The translations under genes were made by a program, and so were the position numbers. Positions 27,001 through 37,956 of a stretch of 64,000 nucleotides of DNA are shown one piece after another. Position 1 is the stretch's first letter, and every line of letters starts with the position of its first letter. A model generated the notes under the pieces. The model was given only the letters and a program-made list of their open reading frames with translations. It ran no database searches and was not told the origin of the DNA. Source of the DNA: CAIYPH01 sp043744375 (GTDB lineage Bacteria > Pseudomonadota > Alphaproteobacteria > Acetobacterales > Acetobacteraceae); NCBI GenBank assembly GCA_043744375.1, contig JAYTUU010000061.1, forward strand, positions 5,847 to 69,846, in the 5' to 3' direction.

Positions 27001-28187
27001 TTGATGGTCGTCGCGTGGCCATACTTCTCCAGCTTCGAGTAGATGAACGGCTTGAACAGTTCGAGCGCCATCTTCTTCGGCAACCCGCACTGATGCAGCT
27101 TCAACTCGGGGCCGACGACGATCACCGAACGGCCGGAATAGTCGACGCGCTTGCCGAGCAGATTCTGCCGGAAGCGGCCCTGCTTGCCCTTCAACATGTC
27201 GGACAGCGACTTCAACGGCCGCTTGTTGGCGCCCGTAATGGCACGCCCGCGCCGTCCGTTGTCGAACAGCGCATCCACCGATTCCTGCAACATGCGCTTC
27301 TCGTTGCGCACGATGATATCCGGCGCGCGCAGTTCGATCAGCCGCTTCAGGCGGTTGTTGCGGTTGATCACCCGGCGATACAGATCGTTCAGATCGGACG
27401 TCGCGAACCGCCCGCCATCCAACGGCACCAGCGGCCGCAACTCGGGCGGAATCACCGGCACGACGTCCAGGATCATCCATTCCGGCTTGGCGCCAGACTC
27501 GGAAAACGCCTCGATCAGCTTGAGCCGCTTGACCAGCTTCTTGCGCTTGGCCTCCGACGTCGTCTCCTTCAGATCGGCGCGCAGCTTCACCTTCTCGGCG
27601 CCCGAGTCGATGCTGACCAGGATGCCCTTGATCGCCTCGGCGCCAATGCCGGCGCGGAACGCGTCCTCGCCGAACTCGTCCTGCTTGGCCGCCATCTGGT
27701 CCTCGGTGAGGAGCTGATGGAACTTCAGATCGGTCAGCCCCGGCTCAAGAACCACATAGCTCTCGAAATACAGGATCTTCTCCAATTCCTTCAGCGTCAG
27801 ATCGACCATCAGGCCAATCCGGCTCGGCAGCGACTTGAGGAACCAGATATGCGCAACCGGCGAGGCCAGTTCGATATGCCCCATCCGCTCGCGCCGCACC
27901 TTGGCCAGCGTGACTTCCACGCCGCACTTCTCGCAGATGATGCCGCGGAACTTCATCCGCTTGTACTTGCCGCACAGGCACTCATAGTCCTTGATCGGCC
28001 CGAAGATGCGGGCACAGAACAGCCCGTCCCGCTCCGGCTTGAAGGTCCGGTAGTTGATCGTCTCCGGCTTCTTGATCTCACCATACGACCAGGAGCGGAT
28101 CTGCTCCGGGCTCGCCATCTGGATCTTGATCTGGTCGAACGTCATCGACTGGCCGGTCTGGCCAAGGATCTTCATCAGTTCGTTCAT
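24021..28187 (-). CDS. rpoC: DNA-directed RNA polymerase subunit beta'
   Basis: RpoC forms half of the polymerase active site. The 1388-residue protein has the N-terminal zinc cluster (CLCGKYKRMKFRG then CEKCG), the catalytic magnesium loop NADFDGDQMAVH and a second cysteine cluster (CQAKVGVCGHCYGRDLA). The trigger-loop region and the C-terminal LIPAGTGSVMNR are present, so it is full length. It follows rpoB by 58 nt and ends in a TAG followed by repeats and a terminator. Confidence 0.99.
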   Translation of the reverse strand: MNELMKILGQTGQSMTFDQIKIQMASPEQIRSWSYGEIKKPETINYRTFKPERDGLFCARIFGPIKDYECLCGKYKRMKFRGIICEKCGVEVTLAKVRRERMGHIELASPVAHIWFLKSLPSRIGLMVDLTLKELEKILYFESYVVLEPGLTDLKFHQLLTEDQMAAKQDEFGEDAFRAGIGAEAIKGILVSIDSGAEKVKLRADLKETTSEAKRKKLVKRLKLIEAFSESGAKPEWMILDVVPVIPPELRPLVPLDGGRFATSDLNDLYRRVINRNNRLKRLIELRAPDIIVRNEKRMLQESVDALFDNGRRGRAITGANKRPLKSLSDMLKGKQGRFRQNLLGKRVDYSGRSVIVVGPELKLHQCGLPKKMALELFKPFIYSKLEKYGHATTIKAAKRMVEKERPEVWDILEEVIREHPVMLNRAPTLHRLGIQAFEPVLIEGKAIQLHPLVCTAFNADFDGDQMAVHVPLSLEAQLEARVLMMSTNNILSPANGKPIIVPSQDIVLGIYYLSLETPEYRVADEQKAPAFGSIGEIEHALHAKAILLHDKIRARYDTVDAAGKPIREKVVTTAGRMLISQVLPKSMLIPFSLINRQLTKKYVSDVIDAVYRHCGQKECVIFADRLMGLGFAHAARAGISFGKDDMIIPVQKPEMILATQGEVKEFEQQYQDGLITAGERYNKVVDAWSRCTDTVAKAMMKEISRQELGFQTNSVWMMSDSGARGSPAQMRQLAGMRGLMAKPSGEIIEQPIIANFKEGLSVLEYFNSTHGARKGLADTALKTANSGYLTRRLVDVAQDCIIFEVDCGTERGLTVKPVMDGGEVVSSLSERILGRTTAEDVLDPLTNKVLLASNRLIGEEIAEEIEKAGVEQVKIRSVLTCQAKVGVCGHCYGRDLARGTPVNVGEAVGVIAAQSIGEPGTQLTMRTFHIGGAAQRGAEQSSVEASHDGTVIVRNRNVVINSANVPVVMSRNCEVVLSDDKGRERARFRVPYGARLLVDEGATVVRTQKLAEWDPYTLPIITERNGRLEYLDLMDGVTLVERMDEVTGLTSKVVVDYKQNARGVDLRPRLQLKDAKGEVIKLPNGNDARYFLSPDSILSVENGAQVAAGDVLARIPREGSKTRDITGGLPRVAELFEARRPKDHAIIAETDGRVEFGKDYKAKRRIVVKNDETGEETDYLVPKGKHVSVQEGDFVRRGDPLVDGPRVPHDILKVLGVEALSDYLVNEIQDVYRLQGVKINDKHIEVIVRQMLQKVEIIEPGDTTFLAGEQVDRVEFAQENGKRLAEGERTATAMPVLQGITKASLQTHSFISAASFQETTRVLTEAATAGKVDNLIGLKENVIVGRLIPAGTGSVMNRLRAIAAGRDGIIGLRSDLPAIPRTDIAAE

Positions 28188-28245
28188 ACTGCCACCTGCA
28201 AAACTGTGTCTGCGGTCAAATCAAACAAAGGAAACTACGCGCGAC

Positions 28246-32454
<4,209 letters not shown>

Positions 32455-32541
32455 ATCTGACCTGCTACCCCGTTCCTGTCGCTATCCGTAAGGCGAATCC
32501 AAGGCACGTCACACCACGGAATACCTCCCCTCCGCCAAGGG

Positions 32542-32601
32542 CCGCCCGCTCCGGCAAACCGGAACGCCGAAGCGGGCGGAAACCACGATGGATTTCCGCC
32601 C
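32542..32601 (-). promoter_or_regulatory. Mutually exclusive hairpins between rplL and rpoB
   Basis: On the transcribed strand GGGCGGAAA (32593-32601) pairs perfectly with TTTCCGCCC (32574-32582). The same segment, extended to 32571, pairs over 9 bp with AGCGGGCGG (32542-32550), which encloses a CCGG-CAAA-CCGG mini hairpin. The two stems cannot form together. In E. coli the rplL-rpoB gap holds an attenuator and an RNase III site; the comparable role here is inference. No T-run follows. Confidence 0.5.
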
Positions 32602-32642
32602 GTCCAGACCGTCGTGCGCGGCGTAGCCAGGCCGCGCGCCGC

Positions 32643-33020
32643 CTACTTGATCTCGACTTTGGCGCCGTTGTCTTCGAGCACCTTCTTGATCTTGGCGGCC
32701 TCTTCCTTGTTCACGCCTTCCTTCACCGTCTTCGGAGCGCCCTCGACCAGGTCCTTGGCTTCCTTCAGCCCAAGACCGGTGATCGTGCGGATCTCCTTGA
32801 TGACGTTGATCTTCTTATCACCGGCCGCCGCAAGAATCACGGTGAACTCGGTCTGTTCCTCAACCACGGCAGCGGCCGCGGCAGCCACGGGCGCCGCAGC
32901 AGCGGCCGCCGGAGCGGACGCGGAGACGCCCCATTTTTCCTCAAGCATCTTCGAAAGCTCGGCGGCTTCCAGCACGGTCAGGCTGGATAGTGAGTCCACC
33001 AGAGTCGCAAGATCGGCCAT
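32643..33020 (-). CDS. rplL: 50S ribosomal protein L7/L12
   Basis: L7/L12 forms the stalk that recruits translation GTPases. The 125-residue protein has an N-terminal dimerisation part (LVDSLSSLTVLEAAELSKML), an alanine-rich hinge at about 33-52 and the C-terminal domain with EKTEFTVIL-like TEFTVILAAAGDKKINVIK and GLGLKEAKDLVEGAPK. It follows rplJ by 85 nt. Confidence 0.98.
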   Translation of the reverse strand: MADLATLVDSLSSLTVLEAAELSKMLEEKWGVSASAPAAAAAAPVAAAAAAVVEEQTEFTVILAAAGDKKINVIKEIRTITGLGLKEAKDLVEGAPKTVKEGVNKEEAAKIKKVLEDNGAKVEIK

Positions 33021-33105
33021 GTCATATATCCTCTAATCTAGACTTGTGTCGGTTCCATGCAAACCCGGCATCGCCGGACCTGCGGTTTGTGTGGTGCGAC
33101 GGCCG

Positions 33106-33684
33106 CTAGGCCGCAACCCCAGCCGCGTCTGTCGCGGCATCAGCCGCGTCGTTGGCCGGCTCGTCCGGTGGGGCACCATGCTTCTCAGCATAGGCCGCCA
33201 GCACCCGTGCGATCTGCCCGCCCGGCGCCTGGAGGATACTCGCGATCCGCGTGGCCGGGGTTTGCAGCATCCCCAGCAACGAAGCGCGCAGCGCCTCAAG
33301 CGACGGCAACTCGGACAGCGCCTTGACCCCAGCAGCATCAAGCATCTGGGTTCCAAGCGCTCCACCGAGCACGACGAACTTATCGTTGGTCCTGGCGAAC
33401 TCGACCGCCGTCTTCGCCGCTGCCACCGGATCCCGTGCCCACGCAAGCGTGGTCGGGCCCTTCAGCAGGGGCTTGATGCCGTCGAATTTGGTCCCATCCA
33501 GCGCGAGGGTGGCCAGCCGGTTCTTCGCGACCTTGAAATTCACCCCCGCTGCCCGCATCCGGCGCCGCAGCTCCGTCACTTCGGCGACCGTCAAACCACT
33601 GTTGCGGCTGACCACGACGAACGACGTTTCCGCAAACACCGCCGCTAGCATGGCGACGAATTCACGCTTCTCCGTACGGTCCAA
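33106..33684 (-). CDS. rplJ: 50S ribosomal protein L10 (TTG start)
   Basis: L10 anchors the L7/L12 stalk and, as a complex with L12, represses its own mRNA in many bacteria. The start is TTG at 33684: GGAGAAGGG lies at ideal spacing before it and the product begins (M)DRTEKREFVAMLAAVFAET, the family start. Upstream in-frame ATG codons lack this. The 192-residue protein has the conserved KVAKNRLATLAL stretch and an alanine and aspartate-rich C-terminal tail. Confidence 0.96.
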   Translation of the reverse strand: MDRTEKREFVAMLAAVFAETSFVVVSRNSGLTVAEVTELRRRMRAAGVNFKVAKNRLATLALDGTKFDGIKPLLKGPTTLAWARDPVAAAKTAVEFARTNDKFVVLGGALGTQMLDAAGVKALSELPSLEALRASLLGMLQTPATRIASILQAPGGQIARVLAAYAEKHGAPPDEPANDAADAATDAAGVAA

Positions 33685-33821
33685 AACCCTTCTCCGTAGA
33701 TGACCGGTTGCGTATGGACCGCAATCGGCCGGGTTGCCCAAATGGGGCTGCCCCGACGCTCAAGAAAGCGCCCGAACCGCCCCGGTTCGCCTGTCCATCA
33801 AACCGGAACCGCCAATATCCG

Positions 33822-33837
33822 CGGGGGAATTCCCCCG
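33822..33837. repeat. Perfect 16-bp palindrome in the rplJ leader
   Basis: CGGGGGAATTCCCCCG is fully self-complementary and lies between the L10-type leader and rplJ. It could act as a hairpin in the transcript or as a dyad operator. No known regulator site was recognised. Confidence 0.7.
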
Positions 33838-33839
33838 AA

Positions 33840-33945
33840 AACCCTGGCTTTCCCCGTCTCCTGCGCGCGAACCCATTGGATTCATTAAAGTTGCCAGCAA
33901 CAAAGTCCCCGGCGAACGACGAGCAGTCTCGGACAGGTTCGGAGG
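33840..33945 (-). ncRNA. L10-type ribosomal protein leader (rplJ-rplL regulation)
   Basis: In the 306-nt gap between rplA and rplJ the transcript contains CUGUCCGAGACUGC (33923-33936) and, about 75 nt on, GCAGGAGACGGGG (33850-33864). These two can pair through CUGC/GCAG and flanking bases and resemble the conserved halves of the L10 leader, which binds L10-L12. Two smaller stems lie between them (around UUGCUGGCAA and AUCCAAUGGGUU). Recognised by eye; the rest of the gap (33685-33821 and 33946-33990) shows no gene. Confidence 0.6.
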
Positions 33946-33990
33946 CTCCCGCCCCCTGCCCGCCACCCAATGAAGGGTGACGAATTACGT

Positions 33991-34683
33991 TCAGCCCGCC
34001 AGCGTCGCCACGTCCACCCGAACTCCGGGTCCCATCGACGAACTGACTGCGACCTTCTTCACATAGGTCCCCTTGGCGCCAGTCGGCCGCGCCTTGACGA
34101 TGGCGTCGGCGAAAGCGCGCGCGTTCTCCAGCAGCTTCTCGGCCGGAAAGCTCGCCTTGCCGATGCCGGCATGCACAATCCCCGCCTTCTCGGCGCGAAA
34201 CTCGACCTGCCCAGCCTTCGCCGCCAGAATTGCACCCTTGACGTCCATCGTCACCGTGCCAAGCCGCGGGTTCGGCATCAGGCCACGCGGACCAAGGATC
34301 TTACCAAGCCGCCCAACCAGCGCCATCATGTCCGGCGTCGCGATGCAGCGGTCGAACTGGATATCGCCGGCCTGGATCTTCTCGGCCAGATCATCCGAGC
34401 CCACCACATCAGCCCCGGCGGCCAGCGCCTCCTCGGCCTTCGCGCCACGCGCGAACACGCCGACGCGCAACGTCTTGCCGGTGCCGTTCGGCAGGCCGAC
34501 GAGCCCGCGCACCATCTGGTCCGCATGGCGCGGATCGATGCCGAGGTTCATCGAAATCTCGATCGTCTCGTCGAACTTCGCCTTCGCATTGGACTGCGCC
34601 AGCGCGATCGCGTCGGCCAGCGGATACACCTTCGCCGTATCGACGCTCTTGGCGGCGGCGGCGTGACGCTTGTTATGTGCCAT
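33991..34683 (-). CDS. rplA: 50S ribosomal protein L1
   Basis: L1 forms the mobile stalk that moves E-site tRNA. The 230-residue protein has DETIEISMNLGIDPRHADQM, the GLPNGTGKTLRVGVFA segment and the C-terminal YVKKVAVSSSMGPGVRVD. It lies 5 nt after rplK, the usual pair. The protein often represses the L11-L1 mRNA; no leader was recognised. Confidence 0.98.
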   Translation of the reverse strand: MAHNKRHAAAAKSVDTAKVYPLADAIALAQSNAKAKFDETIEISMNLGIDPRHADQMVRGLVGLPNGTGKTLRVGVFARGAKAEEALAAGADVVGSDDLAEKIQAGDIQFDRCIATPDMMALVGRLGKILGPRGLMPNPRLGTVTMDVKGAILAAKAGQVEFRAEKAGIVHAGIGKASFPAEKLLENARAFADAIVKARPTGAKGTYVKKVAVSSSMGPGVRVDVATLAG

Positions 34684-34688
34684 GACGA

Positions 34689-35123
34689 TCAGCCCTCCAC
34701 CACGGTGATGCCCATCGAGCGGGCCGAACCGGCAAGCATGCTCACCGCGCCATCGACGTCGTTGGCGTTCATATGGATCATCTTGGTCGCCGCGATCTCG
34801 CGCAGCTGGCTCATCGTCACCTGGCCGACCGCGGCCCCCTTGCCCGGAGTCTTGGTCCCCGCCGTGATGCCGGCGGCCTTCTTCAGGAAGTAGGTGTTCG
34901 GCGGCGTCTTGGTGATGAACGTGAACGTCCGGTCGCCGAACGCCGTGATGACCACGGGCACCGGCATCCCCGGCTCCATCTGGGCCGTCAACGCGTTGAA
35001 TTCCTTCACGAATGACATGATGTTCAGGCCACGCTGACCAAGCGCGGGCCCAACCGGCGGCGACGGATTAGCCTTGCCCGCCGGGATCTGCAACTTGATG
35101 TAGCCGACAATCTTCTTAGCCAT
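34689..35123 (-). CDS. rplK: 50S ribosomal protein L11
   Basis: L11 is part of the GTPase-associated centre and the target of thiostrepton. The 144-residue protein has KLQIPAGKANPSPPVGPALG, FVKEFNALT and the C-terminal ARSMGITV. AAGGAG lies before the ATG at 35123; longer in-frame readings have no such site. It is the first gene of the block: no secE or nusG lies upstream. A weak TGGACA (35269-35274) and TAGTTC (35246-35251) pair spaced 17 nt could be its promoter. Confidence 0.97.
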   Translation of the reverse strand: MAKKIVGYIKLQIPAGKANPSPPVGPALGQRGLNIMSFVKEFNALTAQMEPGMPVPVVITAFGDRTFTFITKTPPNTYFLKKAAGITAGTKTPGKGAAVGQVTMSQLREIAATKMIHMNANDVDGAVSMLAGSARSMGITVVEG

Positions 35124-35245
35124 GATCCCTGCTCCTTCAGGCCAGTTGGCCCATGCAATGGGACCGCGGTGCATACGACCGTGAACCCCATGCCGCGAAC
35201 GACAACAAGGGTCCGGCGATCTCCCGCGTTCCGGATGAACGGCGG

Positions 35246-35274
35246 GAACTACTCTACCCCATCCCCCCTGTCCA
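35246..35274 (-). promoter_or_regulatory. Possible promoter for rplK-rplA
   Basis: TGGACA and TAGTTC are spaced by 17 nt on the minus strand, about 120 nt before rplK. The -35 matches five of six bases, but the -10 is poor. It is the best candidate in the 192-nt gap to the divergent dehydrogenase gene. Confidence 0.3.
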
Positions 35275-35315
35275 GTGCATAAACGCCCATCGCGACCCTT
35301 TTCCGGAACCCAGCC

Positions 35316-36341
35316 ATGTCCTTCCGTATTCTCACCCCCCAGGCCGCCGGCCAATCAGACCCCTTCACCGAGGAACTGGCCGCCCTCGCCGGATCAGGCG
35401 CCGAACTGGTCATCGTCCCCGGCGACGACTTCGCCGCCGCCGCCCGCACCGCCGACGCCCTCTACCCGCGCTTCGTCCCCGTCACCGCCGCCCTCATCGC
35501 CACCCTCGAACGCTGCCAGCACATCGCCTGCGAAGGCGTCGGCGTCGATCGCGTCGCCGTCGAAGCCGCCACCGCCGCCGGCATCGCCGTCACCAACGTC
35601 CCCCACGTCTTCATCGAGGAAGTCGCCGAACACGCGATGGCCCTCCTCCTCGCCGGCCATCGCCGCGTCATCGAGCAGGACCGCATGGTCCGCGAAGGCC
35701 GCTGGCGCGAAGGCCGCCCGGCACTGCTGCAAATCCCCCGCATCCTCGGCCAGACCCTCGGCTTCATCGGCTTCGGCCACATCCCCCGCGCCGTCGCCCG
35801 CCGCGCCCACGGCTTCGGCCTGAACATGATCGCCTTCGACCCGTTCATCGAAGAACTCGTCATGCCCCCTTACGGAGTCGTCCCCGTCACGCTCGACGAA
35901 GTGCTCAGCCAGTCCGATTTCATCTCCATGCACCTGCCAGGCTCCGCCGCCGCCACCCACAAACTCACCGACCGTCATTTCGCCCTGGTCAAACCCACCG
36001 CCGTCTTCATCAACACCGGCCGCGGCGGCACCGTCGATGAACCAGCCCTCATCCGCGCCCTCCAAACCGGCCGCCTCGCCCACGCCGCCCTCGACGTCCT
36101 CGAACAGGAACCGCCCGGCCACAACAACCCGCTGCTGAGCATGACCAACGTCACCCTCAGCGCCCACACCGCCTCCGCCTCCGCCCGCTCCGACGACGCC
36201 CGCCGCCGCCACGCCGCCCGCGAACTCGGCCTGGTCGCCCAAGGCAAATGGCCAACCAGCTGCGTCAACCCCGCCGTCCTGGAGAAAACCAAACTCACCC
36301 GCTGGCAACCGATCTCAATGACCCGAGGCCCTAACAGTTAG
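35316..36341 (+). CDS. D-2-hydroxyacid dehydrogenase family protein
   Basis: This 341-residue NAD(P)-dependent oxidoreductase has the Rossmann motif GFIGFGHIPRAVARR near residues 149-164, followed by an acidic residue in AFDPF, the INTGRGGTVDEPAL signature with the substrate-binding arginine, a catalytic glutamate in LEQEPPG and a histidine in SAHTAS. The class includes phosphoglycerate, glyoxylate and formate dehydrogenases, and the substrate cannot be told from sequence. It stands alone, divergent from rplK and followed by a repeat element. Confidence 0.88.
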   Translation: MSFRILTPQAAGQSDPFTEELAALAGSGAELVIVPGDDFAAAARTADALYPRFVPVTAALIATLERCQHIACEGVGVDRVAVEAATAAGIAVTNVPHVFIEEVAEHAMALLLAGHRRVIEQDRMVREGRWREGRPALLQIPRILGQTLGFIGFGHIPRAVARRAHGFGLNMIAFDPFIEELVMPPYGVVPVTLDEVLSQSDFISMHLPGSAAATHKLTDRHFALVKPTAVFINTGRGGTVDEPALIRALQTGRLAHAALDVLEQEPPGHNNPLLSMTNVTLSAHTASASARSDDARRRHAARELGLVAQGKWPTSCVNPAVLEKTKLTRWQPISMTRGPNS

Positions 36342-36353
36342 CATTCAAGGACA

Positions 36354-36541
36354 AGACAAGCGCGCCTCCGGCGGCAAAGGGGCACGCCCCTTTGATCCCC
36401 CCGACGCCGCAGGCAATGGACACCGCAAAACCCTCGGGATTCTGGGCTTCGCCCGTGAACGCCGCCGATGCAGCCGCCAGCAGTCGGGGGGATCAAAGGG
36501 GCGACTGCCCCTTTGCCGCCGGAGGCACGCTTGCCTTGCGC
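36354..36541. repeat. Dispersed intergenic repeat, copy A, with long inverted arms
   Basis: Two arms of about 50 bp (36354-36405 and 36482-36533) are near-perfect inverted copies. Each contains GCCTCCGGCGGCAAAGGGGC and TTTGATCCCCCCGAC. The central 75 nt carry TTCTGGGCTTCGCCCGTGAA, which recurs inverted in copy C (61569-61755). It fills the gap between the dehydrogenase and the SH3 gene. No transposase is present; MITE or REP-like. Confidence 0.8.
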
Positions 36542-36560
36542 TTGCCTGCCACGCCCCGCC

Positions 36561-37316
36561 TCACGACAAATCGATATCCGTCGTCAGCACATACCCGATC
36601 GCGCTGCCAACCTCGACCTCCGCCCACTGCGTCTCGGCGTTGAAGAACACCCGCCGCACCACCACGGGCATGCCCGATTGCAACGTCGCCAATGCCGCCG
36701 CGTTGCGATCCGGCGCCCGATGCGCCACCGCCCGGCCGATCCTGATCACACCCACCCGGCGCGTCACCGGCCCATAATCCCCCGGCGCCGGCGCCTGGGC
36801 CACCTGCCCCGGCACCACCATCGCCGGCCGCGCCGGCGCGATCGAGGCCGGCATCCGCGGCGGTTCGTCCACCGACATCAGGAACCCCACCGACCCCGCC
36901 CCGGCCAGCGCCAGCACCACCACCCCGATCAGCGCATAGCGCAGCTGTGACGCGCTGCGGACGTTCTCCGCCTTGGTCCGCAAAGCCGCCAACTCGCTGA
37001 ACAGCGCGTCACGCTGATATTCCAGATCACGATGGTTCGCCTCCATCAGCCGCAGACCCTTGCGCAGCGTCGACAACTCGCGCTCCAGCGCCTCGACCTC
37101 CTCACGCGAAACGCCCGACAGCGGGGCAGGGCCCGGCGGCGCCGGCCCGGCCGCGCCATACAGGAACATCTCCTTCAGCTCGCCGCCCGTCAGCCCAAGC
37201 CGCCGCGCAAGCTGCGCCACCGCCCGCCCCGCATTGGCCGCCTCGCCCTCTTCCGAGACCATCATGGCGAGCCGGCTCGCCAGCCGCTCGACGTCCTCCC
37301 CGCTCAATTCCGCCAA
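36561..37316 (-). CDS. Membrane protein with coiled coil and SH3-like domain, function unknown
   Basis: This 251-residue protein begins with TTG at 37316, preceded by GGGAG at normal spacing. It has a helical, charged region (about 70-118, probable coiled coil), one membrane helix (about 127-148), a proline and alanine-rich linker and a C-terminal bacterial SH3-like domain (about 185-251, ending AIGYVLTTDIDLS) that should lie in the periplasm. Such domains often bind peptidoglycan; that is inference. It stands alone between repeats. Confidence 0.75.
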   Translation of the reverse strand: MAELSGEDVERLASRLAMMVSEEGEAANAGRAVAQLARRLGLTGGELKEMFLYGAAGPAPPGPAPLSGVSREEVEALERELSTLRKGLRLMEANHRDLEYQRDALFSELAALRTKAENVRSASQLRYALIGVVVLALAGAGSVGFLMSVDEPPRMPASIAPARPAMVVPGQVAQAPAPGDYGPVTRRVGVIRIGRAVAHRAPDRNAAALATLQSGMPVVVRRVFFNAETQWAEVEVGSAIGYVLTTDIDLS

Positions 37317-37398
37317 TGCACGCTCCCTGAACCCAGCGGCATTGCCGCATCACCCCCTATGACAAGAGACCCGAATCACGCCATGCTGCGCTACCCGG

Positions 37399-37440
37399 CC
37401 CGAGGATCAAGACCCGAGGATCAAGACCCGAGGATCAAGA
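37399..37440. repeat. Three perfect 14-bp tandem repeats
   Basis: CCCGAGGATCAAGA occurs three times without mismatch (37399-37412, 37413-37426, 37427-37440) in the intergenic region between the divergent SH3-protein gene and the small membrane protein gene. The minus-strand copies each contain TTGATC. Confidence 0.95.
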
Positions 37441-37512
37441 AAGCGGCCAGGCCCGCAGTCGCGGCGGCGATCATAACAAGGCGCGACCGAAAAGACACAC
37501 AGGAGTCTCGCC

Positions 37513-37956
37513 ATACCCAATACGCTTCCCACGCGCGCCATCGTCGGCTTCCTCGCGGGCGCCCTCGCGGTCCTCACCTTCCAACAAGGCATGCTCGGGC
37601 TGCTGCGCACCCTGGCCATCCCCGGCCTCGAAGTCGGCGTCCCCTACCGCACCAACCCCGTGCCCCCCTTCGGCGTGCCGTTCATCCTGAACCTCTGCTT
37701 CTGGGGCGGCCTCTACGGCGTCCTCTTCGGCATCCTCGCCCCGCGCATGACCCTGCCGAACTGGTCGAACGGCCTGCTGCTCGGCCTGCTCGCCGTGCTC
37801 ATCAACTATTTCGTGGTCGCGCCGATCAAGGGCAACCCGATCGCCGGCAACTGGATCATCAACAACTGGGCCCGCGCGATCCTGATCAACGGCAGCTTCG
37901 GCCTCGGCGTCGGCCTGATCTACCCGTTCCTCGCCGGCCACCTCCTGCGGCGCTAA
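37513..37956 (+). CDS. Small multi-pass membrane protein, possible ATA start
   Basis: The product has four or so hydrophobic segments and no recognised catalytic motif. The first in-frame ATG (37591) would cut off a hydrophobic helix. A clear AGGAG (37501-37505) lies 7 nt before ATA at 37513, and reading from there gives PNTLPTRAIVGFLAGALAVL, a convincing N-terminus. The alternative is a 121-aa protein from 37591. Its stop overlaps the murJ stop on the other strand by 2 nt. Function unknown. Confidence 0.7.
   Translation: MPNTLPTRAIVGFLAGALAVLTFQQGMLGLLRTLAIPGLEVGVPYRTNPVPPFGVPFILNLCFWGGLYGVLFGILAPRMTLPNWSNGLLLGLLAVLINYFVVAPIKGNPIAGNWIINNWARAILINGSFGLGVGLIYPFLAGHLLRR

Noticed and set aside
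35124..35315. tRNA-Trp, secE or nusG expected before rplK
   Set aside because: No cloverleaf or matching protein is readable in this gap.
37399..37440. Possible CRISPR array
   Set aside because: Repeats are only 14 bp, directly abutting, without spacers or cas genes.
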